From the NCBI GenBank assembly GCA_025869365.1, contig JAOZVV010000060.1:6455-64444 (forward strand): a DNA stretch of 57,990 nucleotides, read 5' to 3'. Positions 34,725 to 43,854 of the stretch are shown piece after piece (position 1 is the stretch's first letter; every line of letters begins with the position of its first letter). Origin of the DNA: Pseudonocardia sp. (GTDB taxonomy: Bacteria > Actinomycetota > Actinomycetes > Mycobacteriales > Pseudonocardiaceae). Both the position numbers and the translations under genes were made by a program. The notes under the pieces were generated by a model that made no database searches, was not told where the DNA came from, and saw only the letters and a program-made list of their open reading frames with translations.

Positions 34725-34757
34725 ATTGCCGGGTGGCGGCAATCGCGTTGTGGCTCC
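34711..34757. terminator. Perfect 21-bp stem-loop between convergent genes
   Basis: Bases 34711-34731 are the exact reverse complement of 34737-34757, with a 5-nt GGTGG loop. It lies 66 bp after the TetR stop and 10 bp beyond the stop of the leftward binding-protein operon, so it is well placed to terminate both. The stem incorporates the second copy of the tandem repeat. Confidence 0.75.
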
Positions 34758-34767
34758 TGGATGCGGG

Positions 34768-36003
34768 TCAGGCTGCGCCGGGGACCTTCGACGGGTCGAG
34801 GTCGATGAAGCCGTTGGGGTCGACCGGCTTCAGGCTGCCGTCCTGCTGCACCTCGAAGAAGATCGCCTGGTGGCTGCAGGAGGACGGGCGGCCCGGCCAC
34901 TGCTTCCCGTCACAGGTCACCTTGGCGCCCGCGAAGGTCTGGTAGTCCTTCACGTTCTTCATCGCCGTGGTGATGGACTCCGGGGTGATGTCCCCCTGGA
35001 TCCCGCTGATGATCTTCGCCAGGTCCACCATGCCGGAGAAGGAGTAGAGCGAGCGGGCGGACTGCTCGCCGCCCCGGTCGATCTCCTCCATCGCCGAGGC
35101 GAAGTCGTCGAGCTGCGTCTTGACCTCGGCCGGGGCGTGGTCCTTCGACGCCGGCACCCACAGCCGCGGCTGGATGATCGCGCCCGCGGCCTGGGCGCCC
35201 ATGTCCTTGACGAACTGCGAGCACGACCCCGCGAAGATCGTGTTCGTGTAGCCCTGCTGGCGCAGCGCCTTGAACAGCCCCGTGCACCCGTCCTCGGGCA
35301 GCGCGATGATGCCCGCGACGTCCGGCGAGGAGGAGATCTCCGTGGCGGCGAGGGTGGTGAAGTTCGTGTTCGCACCGGGCGCGTAGAGCGGCGTGACCTT
35401 GATGCCCAGGTTCCCGGCGATCGGCTGGATGAGCTTGTCCACGTAGCCGTGCGAGGGGGGCCCGTCCGTCACCGCCAGGGCGGCGTTCTTCTTGCCGAGC
35501 TGGTTGAGGATCGTCATCGTGCCGAGCGCGCTGGTCTCCAGCGGCCCGGAGAAGTAGAAGGCCTGGCCCCAGGGCAACGCGTCCGCGATGGACGTGGCGC
35601 CCAGCTCGCCGATGATCGGGATCTTGGCGGAGGTGAGGATGGGGGCCTGGGCGCCGATCGTGCCGTCGTACGCGTCGAACACGGCCGCGACGTTCGAGGT
35701 GACGAACTCGTTCGCACAGTTGACGGAGGTCTCGGGGCTGCCGTCGCCGGCACACAGCTGGATCTTGAGCGGCCGCCCGTTGATCCCGCCCAGCTTCTCG
35801 TTGATGTACCGCTCGGCGGCCTGGGCGCCGTAGCCGGTCTGGGGGAACGCCGTTGCTCCCTCCATCGGGGCCTGGACGCCGATGAGCACCGGATCGCCGC
35901 TGAGGCCACCGGAGGCGTCGTCGGCGGCACCGCCGGAACTGCAGCCCGCCACGGCGAGTGCCAGCGCACCGAGACAGGCGATCGTGCTGACCGTTCTCTT
36001 CAT
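34768..36003 (-). CDS. ABC transporter substrate-binding lipoprotein (copy 1)
   Basis: A 411-residue type I periplasmic-binding-fold protein of the branched-chain amino acid/amide (Peripla_BP_6) class. The lipobox is LAVAGC with Cys at ~21, followed by a Ser/Gly/Asp spacer. The fold begins PVLIGVQAPMEGATAFPQTGYGAQAAERYINEK. Six cysteines of the mature part (in LCAGD, NCANEF, EDGCTG, GSCSQF, TCDGKQW and SSCSH) are shared with the copy at 42519 and may form disulfides. It is the last gene of the leftward operon, 41 bp after the MaoC gene. By eye about three quarters of residues match copy 2. The ligand is unknown, probably a hydrophobic or aromatic carboxylate. Confidence 0.93.
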   Translation of the reverse strand: MKRTVSTIACLGALALAVAGCSSGGAADDASGGLSGDPVLIGVQAPMEGATAFPQTGYGAQAAERYINEKLGGINGRPLKIQLCAGDGSPETSVNCANEFVTSNVAAVFDAYDGTIGAQAPILTSAKIPIIGELGATSIADALPWGQAFYFSGPLETSALGTMTILNQLGKKNAALAVTDGPPSHGYVDKLIQPIAGNLGIKVTPLYAPGANTNFTTLAATEISSSPDVAGIIALPEDGCTGLFKALRQQGYTNTIFAGSCSQFVKDMGAQAAGAIIQPRLWVPASKDHAPAEVKTQLDDFASAMEEIDRGGEQSARSLYSFSGMVDLAKIISGIQGDITPESITTAMKNVKDYQTFAGAKVTCDGKQWPGRPSSCSHQAIFFEVQQDGSLKPVDPNGFIDLDPSKVPGAA

Positions 36004-36044
36004 TGAGATCCGTCTCTTCTTCGGGGTGGAGATGGAGGAGCCGA

Positions 36045-36542
36045 TCAGCCCATCCAGACGATGATCATGTCGGCGACGCAGGCGGGTTTCTCCTCGGCGA
36101 CGAGCCCGGCCCCCGCCGGCTCGGCCGACGCCAGCTCGACGACGGCACGGAACGTCGCCTTCGCGCCGCCCGCGACCGGGTCCACGGCGAGCAGGGACAC
36201 CGCGGCCCGGATGCGGGAGCCGACCGGCACGGGCCGGGTGAACCGGACCTTGTCGAAGCCGTAGTTCAGGCCGAACGACGCGCCCGGCACGTTCGCCACC
36301 TCGCCGATCATGATCGGGACCAGCGAGAGTGTCAGCATGCCGTGCGCGATCGTCGCGCCGTAGGGGCCGGCGGCGGCCCGCTCGGCGTCGACGTGGATCC
36401 ACTGGTGGTCGTCCGTGGCGTCGGCGAAGGTGTCGATCCGGGGCTGCTCCACCGTCCGCCACTCCGTGGTGCCGAGCTCGGTGCCGGGGGCGGCCGCGAG
36501 CAGGTCGGCGACGGTGGCGAACACGGGTGCGGACGTCGTCAT
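36045..36542 (-). CDS. MaoC family (R)-hydratase
   Basis: A 165-residue hot-dog fold enoyl-CoA hydratase. The catalytic Asp/His motif is FADATDDHQWIHVD (~39-52), followed by IAHGMLTLSLVP, the usual second signature. It would hydrate trans-2-enoyl-CoA esters. The ATG at 36542 overlaps the acyl-CoA ligase stop by 4 bp, so translation is coupled. Its place after a ligase and an ABC importer suggests it serves the catabolic route encoded by this operon. Confidence 0.92.
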   Translation of the reverse strand: MTTSAPVFATVADLLAAAPGTELGTTEWRTVEQPRIDTFADATDDHQWIHVDAERAAAGPYGATIAHGMLTLSLVPIMIGEVANVPGASFGLNYGFDKVRFTRPVPVGSRIRAAVSLLAVDPVAGGAKATFRAVVELASAEPAGAGLVAEEKPACVADMIIVWMG

Positions 36543-38077
36543 GGTTCGAGGAGCTCCTTCAGCCGGTCCTTGCGGACCTTTCCGGTCGGGTTGCGGGGGA
36601 GACGGTCGAGCACGTGGTACTCGACGGGCACCTTGTAGCCGGCGAGCCGGGCGCGGCAGGCGGCGTCGAGCTGGTCGATGCTGGGCGGCGAACCCCCGTG
36701 CTCGACGAACGCGACGACCACCTCGCCCCAGTGCTCGTCGTCCCGGCCGACCACGGCGGCGTCGTCGACCCCGGGTACGTCGGTGAGCACCAGCTCGATC
36801 TCCTGGACGTAGATGTTCTCGCCGCCCCGGATGATCATGTCCCGGCCGCGGCCGCCCAGGAAGAGGTAGTTCTCCTCGTCCAGGTAGCCGCGGTCCCCGC
36901 CGTAGAACCAGCCGTCGCGCAGCGCGGTCCCGGTCTCCTCGGGCATGTCCAGGTAGCCGGACATCAGCACGTCCGTCCGCGCCGCCACGTGCCCGACGAC
37001 GCCGCGGGGAACCTCGCGCCCCTCGTCGTCGAGGATGCGCAGCTCGACGCCCAGCAGCGGCTGCCCGACCGAGCCGAGCAGGTGCTCCTCCCCGGCGAGC
37101 GCCCGCTGGTGGTCCTCGTGGCGCAGGTAGGTCTGCGCGCCGGACTCCGTGCCCGCGCCGAACAGGTTGGTGAACCGGACGTCCGGCCATCGGGCGAGCG
37201 CCCGCCGCAGCAGCGACGGCGGCATCGGGGCCGAGCCGTAGCGCAGGTCCGTCAGCCGCTCGTCCGGACCGGGCTCGTCGCCCATCAGGTCCAGGACCGC
37301 GCTGATCATCGTCGGGACGAGGAAGCAGCCGGTGAGCCGCCCGCTCGCGATCAGCTCCGCCGTCAGCCGCGCGTCGAACTGCGGGATGACCATGGACGTG
37401 GCGCCGCCGGCCATCTGGTGCAGCACGAGGAACTGCCCGGCGATGTGGAACATGGGCGAGGCCGTCCAGCGGATCTCACCCGGGCGCGCCATCACCTCCC
37501 ACCCGGAGAACAGCATCGCCTTGAGCATCCGGTGGGACTGCATGACCCCCTTGGGCAGCCCGGTCGTCCCGCTGGTGAACATGATCCCGAGGATGTCCTC
37601 GTCCGCCACGACGACGTCCGGGACGACGTCCTTGCCCGCGGCGACGAGGGACTCCACGGACAGCTCGAGACAGTCGTCGAGGGCGGCGAGCTCGGTGTTC
37701 CCGGCGTCCCCCGCCACCTCCCGGGTCACGTCCAGGTAGCGCGCCGAGGTGAACATCATCCGCGGCGCGGCCCGCTGGAGCAGGTTGCGCAGCTCGGCGG
37801 GCACGAGCCGGTAGTTGAGCGGCACGTAGGCCACGCCGAGCTTGATGCAGGCGAGCTGCACCTCCATGTAGGCGACGGTGTCCGTGTCCAGCAACGCGAT
37901 CCGGTCGCCCTTGACGAGGCCGCGGGCGGCGAGGGCGTCCGCGAGCCGGTTCACCCGGCTCTCGGTCTCGGCGAAGGTCTGCTCCCACCCGTCCGGGGTG
38001 GTGAAGCAGGCGCGGTCGCCGTACCGCCGGGACAGGTGGGTCACCATCTGCCCGAGTGACCATCCAGGACGGTCCAC
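36539..38077 (-). CDS. AMP-dependent acyl-CoA synthetase
   Basis: A 512-residue ANL ligase. Motifs: FTSGTTGLPKGV (~165-176), FGAGTESGAQTYL near 287-299, hinge GRGRDMIIRGGENIYVQEIE near 405-424, and NPTGKVRKDRLKELL at the end with the catalytic Lys. The GTG at 38077 was chosen; it lies 1 nt after the alpha/beta hydrolase stop, and upstream codons overlap that gene. It closely resembles the ligase at 50302 in the opposite operon (FAETESRVNRL against FAETNSRVNRL), so both probably act on related acids of one pathway. Confidence 0.92.
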   Translation of the reverse strand: MDRPGWSLGQMVTHLSRRYGDRACFTTPDGWEQTFAETESRVNRLADALAARGLVKGDRIALLDTDTVAYMEVQLACIKLGVAYVPLNYRLVPAELRNLLQRAAPRMMFTSARYLDVTREVAGDAGNTELAALDDCLELSVESLVAAGKDVVPDVVVADEDILGIMFTSGTTGLPKGVMQSHRMLKAMLFSGWEVMARPGEIRWTASPMFHIAGQFLVLHQMAGGATSMVIPQFDARLTAELIASGRLTGCFLVPTMISAVLDLMGDEPGPDERLTDLRYGSAPMPPSLLRRALARWPDVRFTNLFGAGTESGAQTYLRHEDHQRALAGEEHLLGSVGQPLLGVELRILDDEGREVPRGVVGHVAARTDVLMSGYLDMPEETGTALRDGWFYGGDRGYLDEENYLFLGGRGRDMIIRGGENIYVQEIELVLTDVPGVDDAAVVGRDDEHWGEVVVAFVEHGGSPPSIDQLDAACRARLAGYKVPVEYHVLDRLPRNPTGKVRKDRLKELLEP

Positions 38078-38078
38078 G

Positions 38079-38918
38079 TCAGCTCCCGGGGGCGATCGCG
38101 TCGAGGGCGTCGCGCAGGGCTTCACCCAGCTCGACGGGATGGTCGATCATCAGGTGGTGGTGCGCGCCGGCCACGTCGAACTGCGGCACCGCCCGGTGGA
38201 TCAGCGCCTCCAGCTGGGCGCCCGCCTCCGGTGGGACGAGCACGCTGAGCTCGCCGCGGACGATCGCGACCGGGCCGGGCAGGTCCGGCAGCCGTCCCCC
38301 CAGGCCGGGCCTCCCCACCGCCCCGAAGATCAGCGGGTCCACCTTCCAGACGAGCCCGCGCTCGGTGGCCCGCACCGAGCTCTCTGCGATCGAGCGCAGG
38401 ACGACCGGGTCCGCCTCGGGCTGCGGCGGTGTGAGCCGGAACCGGCCCGCCACCTCGTCGAGCGAGGCGAAGACGCGCTCGGCGCGGGGCGGCCGCCACT
38501 CCGGGAGGACGTCGTGTTCCGGGTCCTGCACGATCGTGTCGACGAGCACGGTGCCGGCGACGGCGGCCGGGTCCAGCACCGCGGCACCGGCGACGACCAG
38601 GCCGCCGATGCTGTGCCCGACCAGGACGGCCGGCCCCGCGTCCAGCGCGCGGACGACCGCCAGGACGTCCTCGGCCCAGCCGTCGATCGAGTAGGCGGAC
38701 CGTCTCCCCGAGTCCCCGTGGCCGGCGAGGTCCATCGTGACCACCGCGAACCGCTCCGGCAGCGCGGGCACCATGTGGTCCCACCAGCCCGCGTGCGCGG
38801 ACGTGCCGTGCACGAGGACCAGCGGGACCTCACCCGTTCCCGGCCAGCGCCGGTAGGTGATCGCGACGCCGTCCGCCGAGGTGGCGGAGCCGGCACGGGA
38901 GACGGAGGTGGAGGTCAT
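38079..38918 (-). CDS. Alpha/beta hydrolase
   Basis: A 279-residue hydrolase. The oxyanion region LVHGTSAHAGWWDHMV (~35-50), nucleophile elbow GHSIGG (~100-105) and catalytic His within AGAHHHLMIDHP (~255-266) are visible; the acid is likely the Asp of VLVDTIV or a later residue. Its position inside an import and CoA-activation operon suggests ester, lactone or ring-cleavage product hydrolysis. The ATG at 38918 overlaps the upstream ABC ATPase stop by 4 bp. Confidence 0.91.
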   Translation of the reverse strand: MTSTSVSRAGSATSADGVAITYRRWPGTGEVPLVLVHGTSAHAGWWDHMVPALPERFAVVTMDLAGHGDSGRRSAYSIDGWAEDVLAVVRALDAGPAVLVGHSIGGLVVAGAAVLDPAAVAGTVLVDTIVQDPEHDVLPEWRPPRAERVFASLDEVAGRFRLTPPQPEADPVVLRSIAESSVRATERGLVWKVDPLIFGAVGRPGLGGRLPDLPGPVAIVRGELSVLVPPEAGAQLEALIHRAVPQFDVAGAHHHLMIDHPVELGEALRDALDAIAPGS

Positions 38919-39685
38919 CCGGCCAGGGTCTTGTCTTCGTCGTCCGCCGCGAACTCCTCCGCGCCGAAGTAGGCCGCCTCGACGAGGTGCCGGTCCCGGA
39001 GCAGGTCGCTCGCGGCGCCGGTCAGCACGACCTGCCCGTGGTTGAGGATGACGCCGCGGTCCGCGATGCCCAGGGCCAGCTCGATGTGCTGCTCGACGAG
39101 CACCACCCCGATCCCGTCCTCCTTGGCGAGCTCCCGGATCGCGGGCAGCATCTCCTGGACGATCTTCGGCGCGAGGCCGAGGCTCATCTCGTCGATGATC
39201 AGCACCTTCGGCCGGGCGAGCAGCGCCTTCGCGATCGCCAGCATCTGCTGCTCGCCGCCGGACATCAGCCCGGCCCGGCGGGAGTCCAGGTTGCGGAGCA
39301 CGGGGAACTTGTCCAGCACCTCGACCTCGCGCTGGGCGTCGTTCTTCTTCCCGGCCAGCCGCAGGTGCTCGCGCACCGTGAGCCCGTAGAAGATCCCGCG
39401 GTCGTCCGGGACGAGCAGGACGCCGGCCCGGGCGACCTGGTGCGGCTTGCGCTTGCCCAGCGGCTCGCCGAGCACGCGGACCTCGCCGGCCAGCGGCGGG
39501 ACGAGTCCCACCATGGCCAGCAGGGACGTGGTCTTGCCCGCGCCGTTCGGCCCGAGCAGCGCGACGACCTCGCCGGGCCCGACCGAGAGCGTGAGCCCCC
39601 GGATGGCCGGGACGCCGTTGTAGCCGGCCGCCAGGTCGCGGGTCTCGAGGAGGGGCTCGGTCGCGGTGTTCGTGATCTCAGACAT
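38915..39685 (-). CDS. livF: ABC transporter ATP-binding protein, LivF type
   Basis: A 256-residue nucleotide-binding subunit of a branched-chain amino acid-type importer. Walker A is GPNGAGKTT (~46-54), Q-loop VPDDRG (~95-100; the usual Gln is replaced in this subfamily), signature LMSGGEQQMLA (~137-147) and Walker B VLIIDEMSLGLAP (~160-172), followed by the H-loop EQHIELAL. Its start overlaps the livG stop by 8 bp. It works with the fused permease and the two binding lipoproteins of this operon. Confidence 0.94.
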   Translation of the reverse strand: MSEITNTATEPLLETRDLAAGYNGVPAIRGLTLSVGPGEVVALLGPNGAGKTTSLLAMVGLVPPLAGEVRVLGEPLGKRKPHQVARAGVLLVPDDRGIFYGLTVREHLRLAGKKNDAQREVEVLDKFPVLRNLDSRRAGLMSGGEQQMLAIAKALLARPKVLIIDEMSLGLAPKIVQEMLPAIRELAKEDGIGVVLVEQHIELALGIADRGVILNHGQVVLTGAASDLLRDRHLVEAAYFGAEEFAADDEDKTLAG

Positions 39686-40490
39686 GGGTGGCCTCCACCG
39701 GGGCGCCCAGGTAGGCCGCCACCACCGTCGGGTCGGTCCGCGCCTCGGCCGGCGTGCCCGAGAAGATGTGCTTCCCGAACTCCAGCACGTTGACGACGTC
39801 GCACACGCTCAGGACCAGGGACATGTCGTGGTCGATCAGCAGGATGCCGGGGCCGTCACCGTCCCCTGCGCCGTTCTCACCGCCCTGCGCGATGGCCCGC
39901 ACGCGGGAGGCGAAGGCCTGGCTCTCCATGCTGTCCAGGCCGGCGGCGGGCTCGTCGAGCAGCAGCACCTCGGAACCGCCGGCGAGGGCCCGCGCGACGC
40001 CGACCAGCTTCTGCTGGCCCAGGGTCAGGTCCCGGGCGAGCGTGTCCGTCACGCCCTCCAGCCCGACGACGGCCAGGGCGTTCTCGACGAGGTCGCGGCC
40101 GGCATCCGCCTTGCGCCGGCCGAACAGGTCCCGGGCGAGGGTCCTCCAACCGCCCTTGCGGGCGGCGACCAGCAGGTTCTCCGCGACGGAGAGGTTGCCG
40201 AACAGCTCGCCGGACTGCCAGGTCCGGGAGAGCCCGGAGGCGCGGCGCTCGTGCGGCGGCAGCTCCTGGATCGGCGTGCCGTTCAGCAGGATCTCGCCCT
40301 CGCACTGGGTGAACCCGGTGACGGCGTCGACGAAGGTCGTCTTGCCGGCGCCGTTGGGCCCGATGAGCCCGACGACCTCGCCGGGGCGGACGGTGATCGA
40401 CACGTCGGAGTTGGCGACCAGGCCGCCGTAGCGGACGGTCAGGGAGCGGGTCTCCAGCCCGGCTCGCGTGGACGCGGGGGCGTCAGACAC
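39678..40490 (-). CDS. livG: ABC transporter ATP-binding protein, LivG type
   Basis: A 270-residue ATPase. Walker A is GPNGAGKTTF (~41-50), then the LivG-type GLSRTWQSGELFGNLSVAENLLVAAR (Q-loop region), the degenerate signature LTLGQQKLVGVARAL, and Walker B VLLLDEPAAGLD. A short Gly/Asp-rich insertion (GGENGAGDGDGPG) precedes the last strand, before the H-loop DHDMSLVL. The GTG at 40490 was chosen since the ABC domain starts soon after; it overlaps the permease stop by 8 bp. Confidence 0.93.
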   Translation of the reverse strand: MSDAPASTRAGLETRSLTVRYGGLVANSDVSITVRPGEVVGLIGPNGAGKTTFVDAVTGFTQCEGEILLNGTPIQELPPHERRASGLSRTWQSGELFGNLSVAENLLVAARKGGWRTLARDLFGRRKADAGRDLVENALAVVGLEGVTDTLARDLTLGQQKLVGVARALAGGSEVLLLDEPAAGLDSMESQAFASRVRAIAQGGENGAGDGDGPGILLIDHDMSLVLSVCDVVNVLEFGKHIFSGTPAEARTDPTVVAAYLGAPVEATHV

Positions 40491-42486
40491 GGGACGGCTC
40501 CTTCGGCGTCGGAGTTGCGGTGGTGGCGTCGGACCGCGGCTCGGCCGGCGGCGTGCGCGAGAGTTTCCGCCGGACCCAGGCGACCTGTTCGCGGGTGGCA
40601 CCCGCGATCCCGACCGGGTTGAGGATGGCGGTGATGATCAGGCCGAGGCCGGAGATGAGCGGGTAGTAGGCCCCGAGGTCGAACACGCCGCGCAGCAGCA
40701 CGTAGATGATGCCGAGCGGGCCGAGGATGCCGGCCACGACCGCACCGCCGACGCTGGTGATGCCGCCGAGGTAGGCGACCGCGAGGATCTGCAGGCCGGT
40801 GAACACGGTGAAGGACTCCGCCGAGAGCTGCCCGCGGCTCAACCCGATCAGGCAGCCCGCGATGCCCGCGATGAACGCGGAGATCCCGAAGCCGATGAGC
40901 TTGGTCATCCGGACGTTGATCCCGCTGGACGCCGCGGCACGCTCGTTGGCGCGGACGGCGAGGAAGGTGCGCCCGGTGTCCCCGGAGGCCAGCCGGATGA
41001 AGAGGAAGACCAGGATCGCGGCGACGACCAGCACCATCAGGGAGAACGACAGCCGGCTGAGGTCGCGGCCCTCCCGGACGCTCAGGTTGATCCCGAACAG
41101 GGTCGCCGCGGCGATCGGGTTCCCCTCCGGCGGCGTGAGGCTGTAGTTGTTGAAGACGAACCGCTCGATCGCCAGCGCCGCGGCGATGGTGACGATCGCC
41201 AGCTGCGCACCGCGGATACGGAACGCGGGCAGGGCGACCAGCATGCCGAGCGCCGCCGCGACGAGCCCGCACAGGATGATCGAGAGCGGGAACGGGATGC
41301 CCCAGCCCGTCGTCACCTTGGAGAGGGTGAAGCCGGCGGCGCCGGCGAAGGCGCCCTGGGCCAGCGAGATCTGTCCGAGGTAGCCGGTGAGGACCACGTA
41401 GGACAGGGCCAGCAGCATCACGATGATCGAGGTGGTGATGCCGAACCGGTACGAGCCGGTGGTCAGCGCGAGCGCGGCCACCCCGCCCGCGAGCAGGATC
41501 AGCGTGGGGACGAGCTTCAGCTTGGGGATCGCGACGTCGGGCAGCCGGATCGTCTGCAGCGAGCCGCGGGACGGCAGCCGCCTGCCCAGCACGAACAGGA
41601 TGACCATGACGACGGCGAACGGGACGATCTGGTCGAAGCCGGACTGCGCCCAGACCGGCCACCACGGCTTCGTCACCAGCAGGCCGATGATGGACTGGAA
41701 CGCGCCCAGCACGATCGCGGCGACCACGACGATGCCGATGGACTCCATCCGCGCCACGAGCAGCACCGCCAGGGCGGGGACCACCAGCAGCGTGTAGTTC
41801 TCCGGGTTCAACCCGGTCAGCGCGCTGCCGAGGGTGACCGCGATCGTGCCGAGCACCGACGCGATGACCTGGGCGACGGCGGCGAGCCGGTCCGGGGAGA
41901 AGCCCATCAGCACGGCGGCGCGCTCGTTCTCCGACGCCGCCCGGGTGGCGACGCCGGCCCGGGTGAACCGCATGTAGGCCCAGACCACACCGGAGAGCGC
42001 CGCCATGATCAGCGCCATCAGGATCTCCCGGGAGGAGACCTCGACGCCGAGCAGCGACCAGGTGCCCTCGGGCAGGATCGAGTCGACCTTGATGTTGTTG
42101 GGTCCGAAGCGCAGGACCACGAGCGCCTGGATGGTGATCATCAGCGCGACGGAGACCACCACCTGGGCCAGCACCGGGGCGTGTCGCACCGGCCGGAACA
42201 CCAGGTAGTGGGCCACCAGGCCGAGCAGGACGGCCATGAGCAGGCCGATCAGGGCGGAGACCAGGACCGTCGGTCGCCGCCCCAGGTCGATCGAGCCGAT
42301 CGGGAACGTCAGGGTGCCGTCGAGCCGGAGTTGCGCGAAGACGTACGCACCCCACATCGCCATCGCGCCCTGCGCGAAGTTGATGATGCCCGTCGCCCTG
42401 TGGACGAGCAGCAGGCCGGTCCCCAGGCCGATGTAGATGGCGCCCAGGCCGAGTCCCAGGATCGCGAACTGCACGTACGTCTGCAC
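40483..42486 (-). CDS. Fused LivH-LivM permease of a branched-chain amino acid-type ABC importer
   Basis: A 667-residue membrane protein joining both permease halves. Residues ~1-310 match LivH (GLGTGLLLVHRATGIINFAQGAMAMWGAY; EAA-like GFSPDRLAAVAQVIASVLG). Residues ~330-640 match LivM (LSYVVLTGYLGQISLAQGAFAGAAGF; the coupling segment RANERAAASSGINVRMTKLIGFGISAF). Each half is strongly hydrophobic with about 8-10 helices. Separate proteins are usual; the fusion fixes a heteromeric membrane domain. The GTG start is at 42486, 32 bp after the binding-protein gene. Confidence 0.93.
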   Translation of the reverse strand: MQTYVQFAILGLGLGAIYIGLGTGLLLVHRATGIINFAQGAMAMWGAYVFAQLRLDGTLTFPIGSIDLGRRPTVLVSALIGLLMAVLLGLVAHYLVFRPVRHAPVLAQVVVSVALMITIQALVVLRFGPNNIKVDSILPEGTWSLLGVEVSSREILMALIMAALSGVVWAYMRFTRAGVATRAASENERAAVLMGFSPDRLAAVAQVIASVLGTIAVTLGSALTGLNPENYTLLVVPALAVLLVARMESIGIVVVAAIVLGAFQSIIGLLVTKPWWPVWAQSGFDQIVPFAVVMVILFVLGRRLPSRGSLQTIRLPDVAIPKLKLVPTLILLAGGVAALALTTGSYRFGITTSIIVMLLALSYVVLTGYLGQISLAQGAFAGAAGFTLSKVTTGWGIPFPLSIILCGLVAAALGMLVALPAFRIRGAQLAIVTIAAALAIERFVFNNYSLTPPEGNPIAAATLFGINLSVREGRDLSRLSFSLMVLVVAAILVFLFIRLASGDTGRTFLAVRANERAAASSGINVRMTKLIGFGISAFIAGIAGCLIGLSRGQLSAESFTVFTGLQILAVAYLGGITSVGGAVVAGILGPLGIIYVLLRGVFDLGAYYPLISGLGLIITAILNPVGIAGATREQVAWVRRKLSRTPPAEPRSDATTATPTPKEPSRV

Positions 42487-42518
42487 GTGTGACTCCTCTT
42501 CCTACTGGTGAGCCGCCG

Positions 42519-43751
42519 TCAGGCCGCGGCCGGGACCTTCGACGGGTCGAGGTCGATGAAGCCGTTCGGGTCGACCGACTTGAGGCTGCCGTCGGCCTGG
42601 ACCTCGAAGAAGATGCCCTTGTGGCTGCAGGACGACGGACGTCCGGGCCACTGCTTGCCGTCGCAGGTCACCGTGGGGCCGGCGAAGGTCTGGAAGTCCT
42701 TGACCTGGGTCATGGCGGTGGTCACGGTGTCCGGGTTGATCTCGCCCTTGATGCCGCTGAGGATCTTCGCGGTGTCGACCATGCCCGCGAAGGAGTAGAG
42801 CGAGCGGGCGGACTGCTCGTTGCCGCGGTCGATGGCGTCCATGGCGGCGGCGAAGTCGTCGAGCTGCTTCTGGACCTCCGGCGGCGCGTTCTTCTTCGAC
42901 GCCGGCACCCACAGCCGCGGCTGCACGATGGCCCCGGCGGCGTCGGCCCCGAGGTCGGTGACGAACTGGGAGCACGAGCCGGCGAAGATCGTCCCCTTGA
43001 AGCCCTGGGTCCGCAGCGCCTTGATCAGGCCGGTGCAGCCGTCCTCGGGCAGGGCGATGAGGCCCGCGACGTCCGGGTTGCCGGAGAGCTCGGTGGCCGC
43101 CATGACGTTGAAGTTCATGTTGGTCGTCGGCGTGTACTGCGGGGACACGGTGATCCCCAGCTCCTTGGCGATGGGCTGGATCAGCTTGTCCACGTAGCCG
43201 TGCGACGAGGGGGTCTCGGTGACGGCCAGGGCGGCGGTCTTCTTGCCGAGCTGGTTGAGGATCGTCATCGAGCCCAGGGCGCTGGTCTCCAGCGGGCCGG
43301 AGAGGTAGAAGGCCTGGCCGGCCGGCAGCGCGTCGGCGATGCCCTGGCCGCCGAGCTGGCCGATGATCGGGATCTTGGCGGAGGTGAGGATCGGGACCGC
43401 GGCGCCCATCGTGGCGTCGTAGGCGTCGAAGACCGCCGAGACGTTGGACGTCACGAACTCGTTGGCGCAGTTGATCGCGGTCTCGGGGCTGTTGTCGCCG
43501 GCGCAGAGCTGGATCTTGAGGGGGCGACCGTTGATGCCGCCGAGCTTCTCGTTGACGTACTTCTCTGCGGCCTGGGCTCCGTAGCCGGTCTGCGGATAGG
43601 CGGCGGCACCGTCCATGGGGGCCTGGACGCCGATCAGGACGGGGTCGCCGGACAGGCCGCCCGAGGCGTCCGAACCGGACTCGGAGCTGCAGCCCGCGGC
43701 GGTGAGAGCGACGGCCGCGGCGCACGCGACAGTGGCAAGCGTTCTCTTCAT
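42519..43751 (-). CDS. ABC transporter substrate-binding lipoprotein (copy 2)
   Basis: A 410-residue Peripla_BP_6 lipoprotein with lipobox LTAAGC, close to copy 1 at 34768 throughout. Blocks such as GGINGRPLKIQLCAGD, CANEFVTSNV, LPEDGCTGL and the C-terminal FIDLDPSKVP are shared exactly. The largest differences lie in the central region (TPTTNMNFNVM against APGANTNFTTL), which could alter ligand preference. It sits directly upstream of the permease and is probably the main receptor; copy 1 is at the operon end. The ATG at 43751 has AAGGGAT upstream. Confidence 0.94.
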   Translation of the reverse strand: MKRTLATVACAAAVALTAAGCSSESGSDASGGLSGDPVLIGVQAPMDGAAAYPQTGYGAQAAEKYVNEKLGGINGRPLKIQLCAGDNSPETAINCANEFVTSNVSAVFDAYDATMGAAVPILTSAKIPIIGQLGGQGIADALPAGQAFYLSGPLETSALGSMTILNQLGKKTAALAVTETPSSHGYVDKLIQPIAKELGITVSPQYTPTTNMNFNVMAATELSGNPDVAGLIALPEDGCTGLIKALRTQGFKGTIFAGSCSQFVTDLGADAAGAIVQPRLWVPASKKNAPPEVQKQLDDFAAAMDAIDRGNEQSARSLYSFAGMVDTAKILSGIKGEINPDTVTTAMTQVKDFQTFAGPTVTCDGKQWPGRPSSCSHKGIFFEVQADGSLKSVDPNGFIDLDPSKVPAAA

Positions 43752-43854
43752 CGAGACATCCCTTTCGCGGGACACACTGGATCGGGGGAGAGAGATCTGC
43801 GAGTCGGCACCTCGCGTCGGGGACGAGAGGTGCCGACCCGCCTGGGGAGTGGAG

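Noticed and set aside
34660-34757. Possible CRISPR fragment
   Set aside because: Only two direct copies 41 bp apart, a perfect hairpin rather than spacers, and no cas genes.
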